In this document: piece after piece, positions 26,625 to 36,377 of the stretch
Layout: each line of letters begins with the position of its first letter
Position numbering within the stretch: the first letter of the stretch is position 1
Source of the DNA: Sphingobacterium chungjuense
GTDB lineage: Bacteria > Bacteroidota > Bacteroidia > Sphingobacteriales > Sphingobacteriaceae
Assembly: GCF_011316935.1 (NCBI RefSeq)
Contig: NZ_WLYS01000005.1
Location: forward strand, 154,860 to 218,859
Direction: 5' to 3'
Length of the DNA: 64,000 nucleotides
Program-made: the position numbers and the translations under genes
Notes under the pieces: model-generated
Told to the model about the DNA's origin: nothing
Seen by the model: the letters and a program-made list of their open reading frames with translations, nothing else
Databases searched by the model: none

Positions 26625-29600
26625 ATGCGTACAAAACTCAATCCCAAGCCCTTTCTGAAATTCGGGCTCATCGGTGCATTTTTAAGTTTGCTATTATCCA
26701 CCGTACAAGCACAACAGCAGGGCGAACTCGTCGTTCTCGTTCAGAACAAGGAAAACAGCGCGATCTCCAGTGCGACCGTGCGAATTCACAATACTAATCT
26801 CAAATTGGAGCGATTGGGCTCATCCGATGCCGATGGTCGTGTCGTGTTTCAAAATCTTCCAGCAGACAGCACTTATTGTATCACCGTTAGTTACGTGGGT
26901 ATGTTGCCAAAAGATGAGTGCGCTATCATTATTTCCAATGGCAAACGAAGTAGTGCCATCATGGTACTCAAAGACCCCGCACTCAATGAAATGGATCAAG
27001 TGGTCGTGACCGCGATCGGTATCAAGCAGCAAAAGCGAAAACTTGGCTATGCTACCCAGGAAGTGAATACCGAAGTGCTGCAAGAAGCTAAAACAATGAA
27101 TATCGGTACGGCTTTAACGGGTCAAGTGGCAGGTTTGATTGTGAACAATCCTACTGGTATCTTTCAAGCACCGACATTCAATTTACGGGGCCGCAGTCCG
27201 ATGATCGTGGTAGATGGTATCCCCGTAGAATCTGAATTGTTTGACATCCCAGCACAGCATATCGAGAATATCAACGTCCTAAAAGGTACAGCCGCATCGG
27301 TGCTATACGGTTTCCGCGGTCGCGATGGTGCGATTATGATTACCACTAAAAATGCCAAGGTGGAAGGTTTGGAAGTCACCATCGGAACCACCAATATGAT
27401 GTCGGCTGGATTTACGGTATTTCCAGAATCACAAACCGAATTTGGTAGCGGATCCAACGGCCAATACGAATTTTGGGATGGTGCTGATGGCGGTATTTCC
27501 GATGGCGACATGACTTGGGGACCAAAGTTAAATACCGGATTATTGCTACCGCAATGGAATAGTCCAATCCGCGACAAACAAACTGGAACGGTAATTCCTT
27601 GGTATGGCGATGTGAGCGGAACGCTCTATGACGACAAATCGCGCTACGAACGCGTGCCTATCGAATGGCGATCATACGACAATTTGCGTGATTTCTTGGG
27701 AACGGGTATCGTGACTGAGAACAACTTCACCTTATCGCATAAATCTGAGAAACTAAGCTTGTTTACTTCTGGTAAATATGCCTATCAGAAAGGTCAAGTA
27801 CCCAATACGAGCTTGAACTCCGGTGGTATCAACATCAACTCCAATTATCGTTTTACACCAAATTTGAATTTAGACATCAACTTTTCCTACAACAAGGTGA
27901 AGTCACCAAATTTTCCACGATATGGTTACGGACCCAAAAACCACATGTACACCATACTGCTTTGGATGGGAAATGATGTAAACGGACAAGACTTGGCTAA
28001 CAATCTATACATTCCAGGACAGGAAGGATATCGCCAAGCCAACTACAACTATGCTTGGTACAACAATCCCTACTTCGCTGCCAATGAGCTAAATCAAGTT
28101 TTTGACCAAGACGTGGTACACGCACAATCCAGATTGAACTGGCAAGTTTCCTCCAAGTTCAATGTGCAAGGACGTATTGCTGCTCGCCAAAAAACCACGT
28201 TTGAAGACATGCAAAGTCCGAAATCATACATGAATTACGGTGATTCGCGAAATGGCGATTACAAAATGTGGAACAATGGACAGTTGAACTTCGATGCCGA
28301 CGTATTGGCCACGTACAGCGATCAGTTTAGCGATAATTTTGGCTTGAATATTAATGCGGGTGCCTCAACATTCAAGCGTACGTTGTCTAATGCATATCAA
28401 TCGACCGACGGATTGGTTGTGCCATTCATTTATAATCTGGGAAATACCCAAGGACCGGTACGCGCTACCAATGCCAATCATACATCCATCACTAGAAGTG
28501 CCTATGCATCCGTTAACTTCGATATCTTTCGCTCTACGTATTTGAATTTTTCAGGTCGTAATGATTGGTCATCGACTTTGTCGGCCGAAAACAATTCCTA
28601 TTTCTATCCGTCAGCGTCCTTCAGTACGATCGTGTCTGATTATATCCCGATGCCACGTGCGATTGATTACGTGAAGCTCTATTCTTCTTGGGCTTCGGTA
28701 TCGTCGGCCTTAGATCCATACAGTATCCGCGCGGTGTACAACAAAGCGTTGACATATGGATCTACACCATCCGTTAGTTATCCAAGCGGCATCATCAATC
28801 CTAACATCCTGCCCGAGCAATCCAATACTTGGGAAATGGGTTTGGCTTTTGCTTTCTTGAAGAATCGCCTGAATATGGATGTGACCTATTATGATATGCG
28901 CGATCGCAATCAGATTATTCAACTTGAAAACTCCGATGCTTCTGGATTCGCTACGCGAATGGTAAACGGTAATGTCTATCGTACGCAAGGTATGGAAGTG
29001 ATGTTGGGTGCACGCATTATCGAAAATGATCATTTTTCGTGGCGTACGGCAGTCAACTGGACGCGTTCTGTACGCAGACTGCAATCGATCTACGGCGATC
29101 AAGCACGCTTTGGCAACCTGTATCAAGGAGATCGCGCTGATGCTTATTACGATCAAGTTTGGCAGAAAAATGCCGATGGTCAGTTGATCCTCAATCCAAC
29201 GACAGGAATGCCGATTCGTGATCCTTTCCCACGTTATTTGGGCTATTTCAATCCGGATTGGCAGTTTGGTTTTAGCAATACCTTTATGGTCAAAAATATT
29301 CGCATACAAATGGATATTGATGGGTCTATTGGTGGGGTGATGCGTTCTCAAACGATTGAAAAAATGTGGTGGGGCGGTAAACATCCTTCTTCCACACTGT
29401 ACAGACAAGAAGAATACGATGCAGGACAAAATGTTTATAGACCATCTGGCGTCATAGTCACTGGCGGTGAGGTAAAGTATGATGTACAGGGAAATATTAC
29501 GGAAGATACACGTACTTATGCGCCATTTACCGATGCCGTAAGTTGGCAGACTTGGTCACAGATTTATCCTTATCAGGCACGTGTTACGGAGAGCGAAAGC

Positions 29601-29846
29601 AGCACATTTGCCAACGTGTATGATCGTTCATTTGTAAAATTACGTAGACTTTCTGTAGGATACGATTTAAATAAATGGCTGAAATCAAGCAAATTCAAAG
29701 CACTGGATGCCTCCGTATTCGGCACGAACTTATGGGTTTGGAAAAATATTCCTTACATCGATCCAGATTTTGGTATTGGTAACGACGACAACCTGCAAGA
29801 TCCATCTACCAGATACCTTGGCGTATCTCTTAACCTTACTTTTTAA
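26625..29846 (+). CDS. SusC/RagA-type TonB-linked outer-membrane transporter
   Basis: 1073 residues from the ATG at 26625, which starts the Sec signal (cleavage near VQAQ); the frame is open 18 codons further upstream inside fecR. The N-terminal carboxypeptidase-like domain (~25-115) precedes a plug with VVVTAIGIKQQKRKLGYATQ and ALTGQVAGLIVNN, then LRGRSPMIVVDGIPV and a beta-barrel ending in YLGVSLNLTF. Such proteins import bulky substrates captured by a SusD lid. The substrate is unknown, but the neighbours are a lipase and a phospholipase C rather than glycosidases. Confidence 0.95.
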   Translation: MRTKLNPKPFLKFGLIGAFLSLLLSTVQAQQQGELVVLVQNKENSAISSATVRIHNTNLKLERLGSSDADGRVVFQNLPADSTYCITVSYVGMLPKDECAIIISNGKRSSAIMVLKDPALNEMDQVVVTAIGIKQQKRKLGYATQEVNTEVLQEAKTMNIGTALTGQVAGLIVNNPTGIFQAPTFNLRGRSPMIVVDGIPVESELFDIPAQHIENINVLKGTAASVLYGFRGRDGAIMITTKNAKVEGLEVTIGTTNMMSAGFTVFPESQTEFGSGSNGQYEFWDGADGGISDGDMTWGPKLNTGLLLPQWNSPIRDKQTGTVIPWYGDVSGTLYDDKSRYERVPIEWRSYDNLRDFLGTGIVTENNFTLSHKSEKLSLFTSGKYAYQKGQVPNTSLNSGGININSNYRFTPNLNLDINFSYNKVKSPNFPRYGYGPKNHMYTILLWMGNDVNGQDLANNLYIPGQEGYRQANYNYAWYNNPYFAANELNQVFDQDVVHAQSRLNWQVSSKFNVQGRIAARQKTTFEDMQSPKSYMNYGDSRNGDYKMWNNGQLNFDADVLATYSDQFSDNFGLNINAGASTFKRTLSNAYQSTDGLVVPFIYNLGNTQGPVRATNANHTSITRSAYASVNFDIFRSTYLNFSGRNDWSSTLSAENNSYFYPSASFSTIVSDYIPMPRAIDYVKLYSSWASVSSALDPYSIRAVYNKALTYGSTPSVSYPSGIINPNILPEQSNTWEMGLAFAFLKNRLNMDVTYYDMRDRNQIIQLENSDASGFATRMVNGNVYRTQGMEVMLGARIIENDHFSWRTAVNWTRSVRRLQSIYGDQARFGNLYQGDRADAYYDQVWQKNADGQLILNPTTGMPIRDPFPRYLGYFNPDWQFGFSNTFMVKNIRIQMDIDGSIGGVMRSQTIEKMWWGGKHPSSTLYRQEEYDAGQNVYRPSGVIVTGGEVKYDVQGNITEDTRTYAPFTDAVSWQTWSQIYPYQARVTESESSTFANVYDRSFVKLRRLSVGYDLNKWLKSSKFKALDASVFGTNLWVWKNIPYIDPDFGIGNDDNLQDPSTRYLGVSLNLTF

Positions 29847-29858
29847 TTTTTCGATCAT

Positions 29859-31349
29859 ATGAAAAAGCTTAGAAATACGATTACTATAGCCAGCTTGCTG
29901 CTGCTAACCACCTTGTCTTCCTGCGAAAAGTTGACGGAGGTAAATATCGACCCGAACAATGCTTCATCCACACATCCTCAAGCTTTGCTGACCAATGTGG
30001 AGTGGAATGTTTTCAACACGTGGCGTGGTACATCACCCTTATACACACTCAAGATGATCTTACAGACCGATGGCGAGAATGCCAATCAGATTTATAATTG
30101 GCAGCGTGGCAGTTTCGATCAGTACAATGATCTTCGTAATGTGACCAAAATGATGGAAGAAGCTTCCGCTATTGATGAGCCGACTTATTTGGCATTAGGC
30201 AAATTCTTTCGCGCCTATTATTTCTATAACCTGACACTCACTTTCGGTGATATTCCCTATAGCGAGGCATTGCAAGGGGAATCGGCTGGATTGTATTTGC
30301 CCAAATACGACGAGCAAAAGGCCGTTTTTGTGGGTATTCTTGATGAATTAGCCGAGGCCGACGAATTGCTGCAAGTCAATCCCGACCTGATCGCCGGAGA
30401 TATTATCTATGGTGGGAATGCGAGTAGCTGGCGCAAACTGATCAATAGTTTCCGCCTAAAAGTATTAATGACCCTGTCTAGCAAAACCGCTGATGCGGAC
30501 TTAAATATTGTGCAGCAGTTTGCACAAATTGCGAATAACGGCATATTATTGGAATCCGATGCAGACGATGGTCAACTCGTTTACCTAGATCAGCAAGACA
30601 ATCGCTATCCAGAGTTTAACTCCAGCGGTTACGGATCGGGCATGTATATGGATTCTACCTTCATTCGTCGTTTGCAAGATCATCAAGATCCGCGCTTATT
30701 CGCCATTGCATCACAAACACGCTTAGGCCGTGAAGCCGGAGCTGCATTAGATGATTTCACCGCTTATGAAGGCGGAGATCCTATCGTACCTTATGCATTG
30801 GTCAACGATAAAGCCATTGCTGGAAGACTTTCAAAAGTGCATGATCGCTATACCATCGACCCGACATGCGAACCCATGGTATTAATGGGTTATGCCGAGC
30901 AACAGTTTATCTTAGCGGAAGCGGTTGTACGCGGATGGATTCCCGGCGACGCGGTTACGCAGTATAATGCTGGCGTGCGCGCGGCTCTCAACTTCTATGC
31001 AAAGTATGCCAAAAATTTGGGTCAGTACTTTAGTGCCGAGCGTGTAGATGCTTATTTGCGGTTGCCTAATGTTAATTTAGCGAATGCGACGACTACGGAG
31101 CAGCGTATCGAACGTATCATGATGCAGAAATATTTACGTTCCTTTCATCAAGGTGGTTATTCAGCTTACTTCGATCATTTGCGCACAGGTTATCCAACCA
31201 TGCGCAAAGCGGCCAATGTGCGTACCGCTTACCGATGGATGTATCCACAGAAAGAGTACAATCAGAATACGGCTCAGGTAGATGCAGCGATCCAAAGACA
31301 ATTTAACGGCAATGATGCCATTCAGCAAGAAACATGGTGGACAAAATAA
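29859..31349 (+). CDS. SusD/RagB-family lipoprotein
   Basis: 496 residues with a lipoprotein signal (lipobox LSSC, Cys22). It matches the SusD-like branch that lacks the long SusD N-terminal start: LTEVNIDPNNASSTHPQALL, then KFFRAYYFYNLTLTFGDIPY and a C-terminal ERIMMQKYLRSFHQGGYSAY. It forms the surface lid on the preceding SusC and binds the substrate. It starts 12 bp after the SusC stop, and the phospholipase starts 24 bp after it, so all three are one transcript. Confidence 0.94.
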   Translation: MKKLRNTITIASLLLLTTLSSCEKLTEVNIDPNNASSTHPQALLTNVEWNVFNTWRGTSPLYTLKMILQTDGENANQIYNWQRGSFDQYNDLRNVTKMMEEASAIDEPTYLALGKFFRAYYFYNLTLTFGDIPYSEALQGESAGLYLPKYDEQKAVFVGILDELAEADELLQVNPDLIAGDIIYGGNASSWRKLINSFRLKVLMTLSSKTADADLNIVQQFAQIANNGILLESDADDGQLVYLDQQDNRYPEFNSSGYGSGMYMDSTFIRRLQDHQDPRLFAIASQTRLGREAGAALDDFTAYEGGDPIVPYALVNDKAIAGRLSKVHDRYTIDPTCEPMVLMGYAEQQFILAEAVVRGWIPGDAVTQYNAGVRAALNFYAKYAKNLGQYFSAERVDAYLRLPNVNLANATTTEQRIERIMMQKYLRSFHQGGYSAYFDHLRTGYPTMRKAANVRTAYRWMYPQKEYNQNTAQVDAAIQRQFNGNDAIQQETWWTK

Positions 31350-31373
31350 TGGTATCTTACACAGAAAAACAGC

Positions 31374-33839
31374 ATGGATAGTAGAAGAGCATTTTTAAAG
31401 AAAGCAGCGATGTTGGGTGGCGCAACGGCCGCTTATCAATTCCTTCCTAGTTCCATCGCACGCGCATTGGCCATTGAAGTCGAAGCGGGAACAACCTATT
31501 TGGATGCCGAGCATGTGGTATTCCTAATGCAGGAAAACCGATCATTTGATCATTGTTTCGGCACGTTGCGTGGGGTTCGTGGTTTCAGCGATCCGCGCGC
31601 CATTCGCGACGGCGACGGATTACCTGCTTGGGTGCAGAAAAATGCGCAAGGTGAAGCTTACGGCCCATTTCGCTTGGATATAGAGCAAACGAAAGCCACT
31701 TGGATGGGTTCTTTACCACATAGTTGGAAAGATATGGTGGAAGCTCGGAATAATGGCAAGCTCGATACTTGGCTAGAAGCTAAAAAAGCCGGAAACAAGG
31801 CGTATCAGCATTTGCCTTTGACCATGGGCTATCACACACGTCAGGATATTCCTTTTTACTACGCCTTTGCGGACGCATTTACGGTGTGCGATCAACATTT
31901 CTGTTCCTCACTCACGGGTACGAGTGCCAACAGATCGTATTTCTGGTCTGGCACGGTACGAGAAGAACCACATAATCCAGAGTCGGTGGCGCACGTGGAA
32001 AATGGACAAATTAATTACCGCGATGTGCAATGGACGACCTATCCCGAACGATTAGAGAAAGCAGGTATTTCATGGAATGTATATCAAAACGAATTAAGCT
32101 TACCCGTAGGATTTGCAGGGGAGGAGGAAGATTGGTTAGCTAATTTCACCAATAACAACCTAGAGTTTCACGAACAATATAAAGTGCGATTCCATCCAGC
32201 GCATCGGCGCTGGATGGAAAATACGCTAGCATCTTCCAAAGCAGAGCTAGAAAAGCGGAGCGATCAGCAATCGGAGCAGTATACGAAATTGAAGCAGCAA
32301 ATCGAGCGGCTCACGCGAGACTTAGAAAACTATTCCGCTGCTAAATTTGAGCAACTAGATTCTTTTAGCAAGAGCATCCATCGGAAAGCGTTTTGCACGA
32401 ATACAGCCGATCCAGATTATCACCAATTAGCTTCGCTAAAATATCAGGATCAAGAAGGAGAGAAGAAAGTCCAAGTGCCAAAAGGGGATATCTTCCATGA
32501 GTTTCGAAAAGATGTCGATGCGGACAATTTGCCAACCGTATCTTGGTTAGTGGCACCTTGTCGATTTTCTGACCATCCTGGTTCACCTTGGTTTGGTGCG
32601 TGGTACGTATCCGAAGCATTGGATATTCTGACGAAGAATCCTGAAATCTGGAAGAAAACCATTTTCATTTTGACTTATGATGAGAATGATGGCTATTTTG
32701 ATCATGTGCCACCGTTTGTGCCAGCACATTCCGATCGCTCATTTTCGGGTTTAAATCCCGAAGGCATGGATACCCGATCGGAATATGTAACAGCAGCCCA
32801 AGAAAAAGTGCGCACCGGAAAACCAGAAGCTACCTTAGATAGTCCGATTGGCTTAGGGTTTCGCGTACCGATGGTTATTGCTTCTCCTTGGAGTAAAGGT
32901 GGGTGGGTGAATTCTGAAGTGCTCGATCTCACATCAAACATTCAGTTTTTAGAGCACTTTATTGGCCGAAAATTTGGTAAAGAAGTATTGGAAAACAATC
33001 TATCTGATTGGCGAAGGGCGGTTTGTGGTGACCTCACTTCGGCTTTTCGCCCAGCAGCATCGAAAGACACAACGCCGCAACTGAAGCCTGTAGATCGCGA
33101 TGCCGAAGTCGCGCGTATTTATGCCGCAAGCATACAGCAACTTCCTGGAGATGTAGCAGCTTTTTCTAAAGACGAATTGCAGACCATACGCCAAGGTGGT
33201 TTGGCGCAAAGATTACCGAAACAGGAAAAGGGCACAAAATCAGCAAATGCATTGCCTTACGATGTAGATGTTAATTTATCAGTGGATGCTGCGCAAAAAG
33301 AAATTGTACTGGAGATGCGCTATCACGGTCGAGTAAAATGTGTTCAAAAAAATAAGGCAGTTCCGCTTTGTGTGCGAGCGCTCGCTCCATATCAAGATCA
33401 TGATAATCCCGCAGCGATTTGGAACTTTACCGTTCAGAATGGCACAACAATCACGTACCGCTGGCCTTTACAGAATTTTTCTACTGGACGATATCATCTG
33501 GATCTACATGGTCCTAATGGATTTTACCGCTCATTCATGGGTTCGACGCAGCACATTCCATCCTCGGCAGCGCATATCAGTTTACAAGAAGGAATAGAAG
33601 CGCTAGAAATTGCATTGCCAGGTGGGAGCGGAGATTGGAAAGTATCCGATGTATCGTACGATGATCAAACCATTATTCAGAAAAAAGGATCGATTGGCTT
33701 TATGGTCAATTGTGATAGAACAAATGGTTGGTATGATTTATTAATAGAACATCAAAAAGATCCGACACTGCGTTATCGCTATGCCGGGCACGTAGATACT
33801 GGGCAACATAGCAAAACAGATCCATTAATGGGAAGTTGA
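31374..33839 (+). CDS. Tat-exported phosphocholine-type phospholipase C
   Basis: 821 residues. A twin-arginine signal (SRRAFLKKAAMLGGATAAYQF) sends it folded across the inner membrane. The phosphoesterase domain (~30-560) has HVVFLMQENRSFDHCFGTL, the acid-phosphatase-like catalytic opening of PlcH/PlcN-type enzymes, plus TYDENDGYFDHVPP and FRVPMVIASPWSKGG. Two C-terminal beta domains of the DUF756 type (~610-720 and ~725-815) carry NGFYRSF. It would cleave phosphatidylcholine or sphingomyelin into a lipid plus phosphocholine. Position at the end of a SusCD operon suggests the products or intact lipids feed that importer. A coiled insert (~275-330) is unusual. Confidence 0.9.
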   Translation: MDSRRAFLKKAAMLGGATAAYQFLPSSIARALAIEVEAGTTYLDAEHVVFLMQENRSFDHCFGTLRGVRGFSDPRAIRDGDGLPAWVQKNAQGEAYGPFRLDIEQTKATWMGSLPHSWKDMVEARNNGKLDTWLEAKKAGNKAYQHLPLTMGYHTRQDIPFYYAFADAFTVCDQHFCSSLTGTSANRSYFWSGTVREEPHNPESVAHVENGQINYRDVQWTTYPERLEKAGISWNVYQNELSLPVGFAGEEEDWLANFTNNNLEFHEQYKVRFHPAHRRWMENTLASSKAELEKRSDQQSEQYTKLKQQIERLTRDLENYSAAKFEQLDSFSKSIHRKAFCTNTADPDYHQLASLKYQDQEGEKKVQVPKGDIFHEFRKDVDADNLPTVSWLVAPCRFSDHPGSPWFGAWYVSEALDILTKNPEIWKKTIFILTYDENDGYFDHVPPFVPAHSDRSFSGLNPEGMDTRSEYVTAAQEKVRTGKPEATLDSPIGLGFRVPMVIASPWSKGGWVNSEVLDLTSNIQFLEHFIGRKFGKEVLENNLSDWRRAVCGDLTSAFRPAASKDTTPQLKPVDRDAEVARIYAASIQQLPGDVAAFSKDELQTIRQGGLAQRLPKQEKGTKSANALPYDVDVNLSVDAAQKEIVLEMRYHGRVKCVQKNKAVPLCVRALAPYQDHDNPAAIWNFTVQNGTTITYRWPLQNFSTGRYHLDLHGPNGFYRSFMGSTQHIPSSAAHISLQEGIEALEIALPGGSGDWKVSDVSYDDQTIIQKKGSIGFMVNCDRTNGWYDLLIEHQKDPTLRYRYAGHVDTGQHSKTDPLMGS

Positions 33840-33907
33840 TCTTTTAAATAGATTGAGACGTTGAATTTGGCACATTTCTAATGCCCAGTTTACAGATTAT
33901 TATAAAT

Positions 33908-33946
33908 AAAAAAGAGCTTTTGATCAATGATCGAAAGCTCTTTTTT
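33908..33946. terminator. Bidirectional terminator between convergent genes
   Basis: An 18-bp stem (33908-33925 with 33929-33946, one G-U) with a three-base loop, outer A6 and T6 tracts. It works on the plus strand for the phospholipase operon and on the minus strand for the small gene at 33964. Confidence 0.85.
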
Positions 33947-33963
33947 CTGATGTATGTATGATT

Positions 33964-34086
33964 TTAAAATTGTTGCTCGTTGTTATCTCCTTCAGGGATA
34001 TCGAGGATGGCTAGTAACAATAGGTACTCGCCTCTATCTAATCCTAGTGCTTGTGCGCGGTTCTCTTCGTTGTTTGCTTCTTTCAT
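33964..34086 (-). CDS. Small 40-residue acidic protein
   Basis: ATG at 34086, TAA at 33964. The peptide reads MKEANNEENRAQALGLD then RGEYLLLLAILDIPEG and ends DNNEQQF. It has a helix-forming core with a leucine-rich patch and acidic ends. No family is recognised. A strong hairpin with a T tract begins 17 bp after the stop on this strand, and the codon use is like the neighbours', which supports a real gene. It is 131 bp downstream of the DUF3050 gene on the same strand and could be its second cistron. Confidence 0.55.
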   Translation of the reverse strand: MKEANNEENRAQALGLDRGEYLLLLAILDIPEGDNNEQQF

Positions 34087-34217
34087 ATCCTTTGTGATTA
34101 TATGTTCGTTTCATAAGGATTTGCAAAGCCAATGCCAAAAGTATGGGAGTTGAATAGATCACGTAATGTAATGCATGACTTCACGTAAAGTGAACCACGA
34201 GCACGTACAATCCGCAA

Positions 34218-34985
34218 TTACCCGATGCGATCAGCGATAGCGTCCCACAATTTGGAGCGTACCTGCAGAGCTCGTAAAGCAATATCTTGCATTTCTTGCC
34301 ATTTCTCATCGTCGTCAACAGCCAGCTCCGAGATCATCTGCATAGCCAATGGACCATGCTCATCTCCATCTAGTTCGATATGGCGTTGGAAGTAATAAAT
34401 AAATTTAGACATATCTACTGCTGGTGATTTCGCCTGTAATTCTTTCAGGATCGAGGTAAACATATCTGGAATCAAGTCTTCGCGACCAAATGTGAATGCC
34501 GCTGCAATCTGATGCGGTTTTCCACTTTGGATAATCGAAAAAGTAAAATTTAAAAAGTCTTTGATACGTGAATCTAATTCGGATTCAACTATTGCCTTTT
34601 GAATGTCGGAAGACGCCTTTGCACGCACCACAAAATCTAAGATTCCTGTTATGTTGGCGCCCATAGTTTCCATGGCATCTAAGTACATTTCAAAGTGACT
34701 CAACCTTCTACCATCGATATATAAATCGGATTCCTCGGCTAAGACGATCTCATTAATCAGATATCTGGTATTTGGCATCGTACTAGCAAACCATGGTACG
34801 GAAGTACAAGTGAGTTGTATCTGTAAAGCTTTTAATAAAGACATAAAGTCCCACACGGCATACACATGTCCTTCGGTAAAAGCTTGCAAATCTTCCACCG
34901 TAGTAATTCTTGCATACAATGGATGGCGTAATAAAAGCTCGCGCTCTTGGGCGATAGCTGCTTGTAGTTTTTCGATCCTAGACAT
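34218..34985 (-). CDS. DUF3050 (haem-oxygenase-like fold) protein
   Basis: 255 residues. It opens RIEKLQAAIAQERELLLRHP, then LYARITTVEDLQAFTEGHVYAVWDF, the recognisable start of DUF3050, whose members resemble haem-oxygenase-like helical bundles and TENA/PqqC folds. The middle has conserved histidines and acidic residues (HFEMYLDAME; YFQRHIELDGDEHGP) that could bind a metal. No substrate is known. An exact TATCTTTG -7 element lies 5 bp before the ATG, predicting a nearly leaderless mRNA. Confidence 0.88.
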   Translation of the reverse strand: MSRIEKLQAAIAQERELLLRHPLYARITTVEDLQAFTEGHVYAVWDFMSLLKALQIQLTCTSVPWFASTMPNTRYLINEIVLAEESDLYIDGRRLSHFEMYLDAMETMGANITGILDFVVRAKASSDIQKAIVESELDSRIKDFLNFTFSIIQSGKPHQIAAAFTFGREDLIPDMFTSILKELQAKSPAVDMSKFIYYFQRHIELDGDEHGPLAMQMISELAVDDDEKWQEMQDIALRALQVRSKLWDAIADRIG

Positions 34986-34990
34986 GGGTG

Positions 34991-34998
34991 CAAAGATA
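34991..34998 (-). promoter_or_regulatory. -7 promoter element TATCTTTG of the DUF3050 gene
   Basis: An exact TAnnTTTG on the minus strand ends 5 bp before the ATG at 34985. No clear TTTG is seen at the -33 position. Transcription would start at or within a few bases of the ATG. Confidence 0.55.
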
Positions 34999-35068
34999 TT
35001 ATAAAGTTTGTATGCTATCTTAGATATTTAGTGTGTAGAGTGGGTTTTTAACACTCAGGTGATAAACA

Positions 35069-35104
35069 AAATAACCACCTATGCCGTAGCACAGATGGTT
35101 ATTT
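35069..35104 (-). terminator. Terminator of the DUF4394 gene
   Basis: Arms 35069-35080 and 35093-35104 pair in 11 of 12 positions, with a 12-base loop. On the minus strand the stem ends in TTATTT followed by TGTTTA. It lies 22 bp after the DUF4394 stop. Confidence 0.6.
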
Positions 35105-35126
35105 GATCTTGTCGCGCTATTTCGTT

Positions 35127-35948
35127 TTATTGTACTGTTGGAAAAGCTAGACCCATTATCGGCTTGCTAAAGTTACTAGAAGCTTTTGTTGCTCTACCTG
35201 TTTCTAAGTTGATGCTATATAAGCTGTGTCTGCCATCTACTTCTAACGATGCCATAATATACTGACCATCAGAACTGATATCAAAACCGCCAGCAGCAGT
35301 AATATTCATTCCTAAATCACCAACTAACTCTAATACACCGTCGTTAGGCGGCGATTGTTTGTATAATCTATTCGTTGTTACATCAATCACATATAGATCT
35401 GTAGTCGTTGCATCAGATGTGTTATTGGTATAAGCAGCTGCCGTTACTTTTGCATTAGCCACACCATTCAACTCTCCATCTACGAAAGCTACAACTCCAG
35501 TTTCTGGGTGCAAGCGCAAGTTTTGGCCATTTGCTGTAACCAAACGAATACGATCTACAGTAGGATTGAAATCAAATCCTATCTCAGTGGCATCCACGCC
35601 TGGCATGAAAGGAACTAAACCAACAGCAGTAGCGGCACCAGTTTGTGTATTAATCGTATAGATTCTATTGCTGCTACCTACCGCGTACAACGCACCTCCG
35701 ACAGGACGAAAGTCGATACCTAAGATTTTTTCGTTACTTTCTGTTCCAGTAATTGTCCATTCTTGAACGGAGTTACGCACGTTTTGCGCATTGTAGCGAA
35801 TCAAATGATTGTCGCCATCAATAGCATAAAACTCAACATTTGGACCCATAATGTCATTGTCGACGGTGTTGTCGTCCGAGCAAGAAGTAGTAATTACGGC
35901 ACCAGCCAACAAGGCTAACGCCATCGATAAGGTAGTTTTCTTTTTCAT
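35127..35948 (-). CDS. DUF4394 beta-propeller-like lipoprotein
   Basis: 273 residues from the ATG at 35948, chosen because it begins the lipoprotein signal (MKKKTTLSMALALLAGAVIT, lipobox TTSC, Cys23); the frame is open 13 codons upstream. The mature part is a DUF4394 domain of repeated propeller-like strands: ILGIDFRPVGGALYAVGSSN, TEIGFDFNPTVDRIRLVTANGQNLRLHPETG, in separate blades. The domain is common in exported bacterial proteins but has no assigned activity. It stands alone, with a terminator behind it. Confidence 0.85.
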   Translation of the reverse strand: MKKKTTLSMALALLAGAVITTSCSDDNTVDNDIMGPNVEFYAIDGDNHLIRYNAQNVRNSVQEWTITGTESNEKILGIDFRPVGGALYAVGSSNRIYTINTQTGAATAVGLVPFMPGVDATEIGFDFNPTVDRIRLVTANGQNLRLHPETGVVAFVDGELNGVANAKVTAAAYTNNTSDATTTDLYVIDVTTNRLYKQSPPNDGVLELVGDLGMNITAAGGFDISSDGQYIMASLEVDGRHSLYSINLETGRATKASSNFSKPIMGLAFPTVQ

Positions 35949-36377
35949 AGTAGTTTTAATTATTAATAGTATTTGTGTTCTTCTCAATAGGTGTCATAAC
36001 GACTAATGCTGGAACAGACCTTCATTATTTTTGTTTGGAAAAAAATTAATTATAACAAGATTATGCTACTACGATCGTCTTGCTTCAAAAATGATACTGC
36101 AACACAGCATCATTTAAAAAAATATTTTATTTAGCAAAATAATCTCATTATCATGAGGTTATAAAGCATATCACTTAACACATTTTTTGTAAGACGCCTT
36201 ACAGCATTCGGCTGTGGATCGCTACATCATTATAGAGCACCCAACATCCGTAAAAAAGCTTTAATTTTACGGGAGAGCCTTTTTTTACACAATAATTTCA
36301 GGATACAACGTTATAATGTTAACTTACAATTATCGGTTAACGAATATTTTGTGTCACTGCCTTTTTAGTTTGCGTGC
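35949..36377. other. Intergenic region between divergent genes
   Basis: A 429-bp region between the DUF4394 and barrel-receptor starts. It contains a palindrome TGTAAG-acgc-CTTACA (36188-36203) and an 8-bp hairpin CCGTAAAA/TTTTACGG near 36249-36274 followed after a gap by seven T. No gene, tRNA or known riboswitch is seen. Confidence 0.5.
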
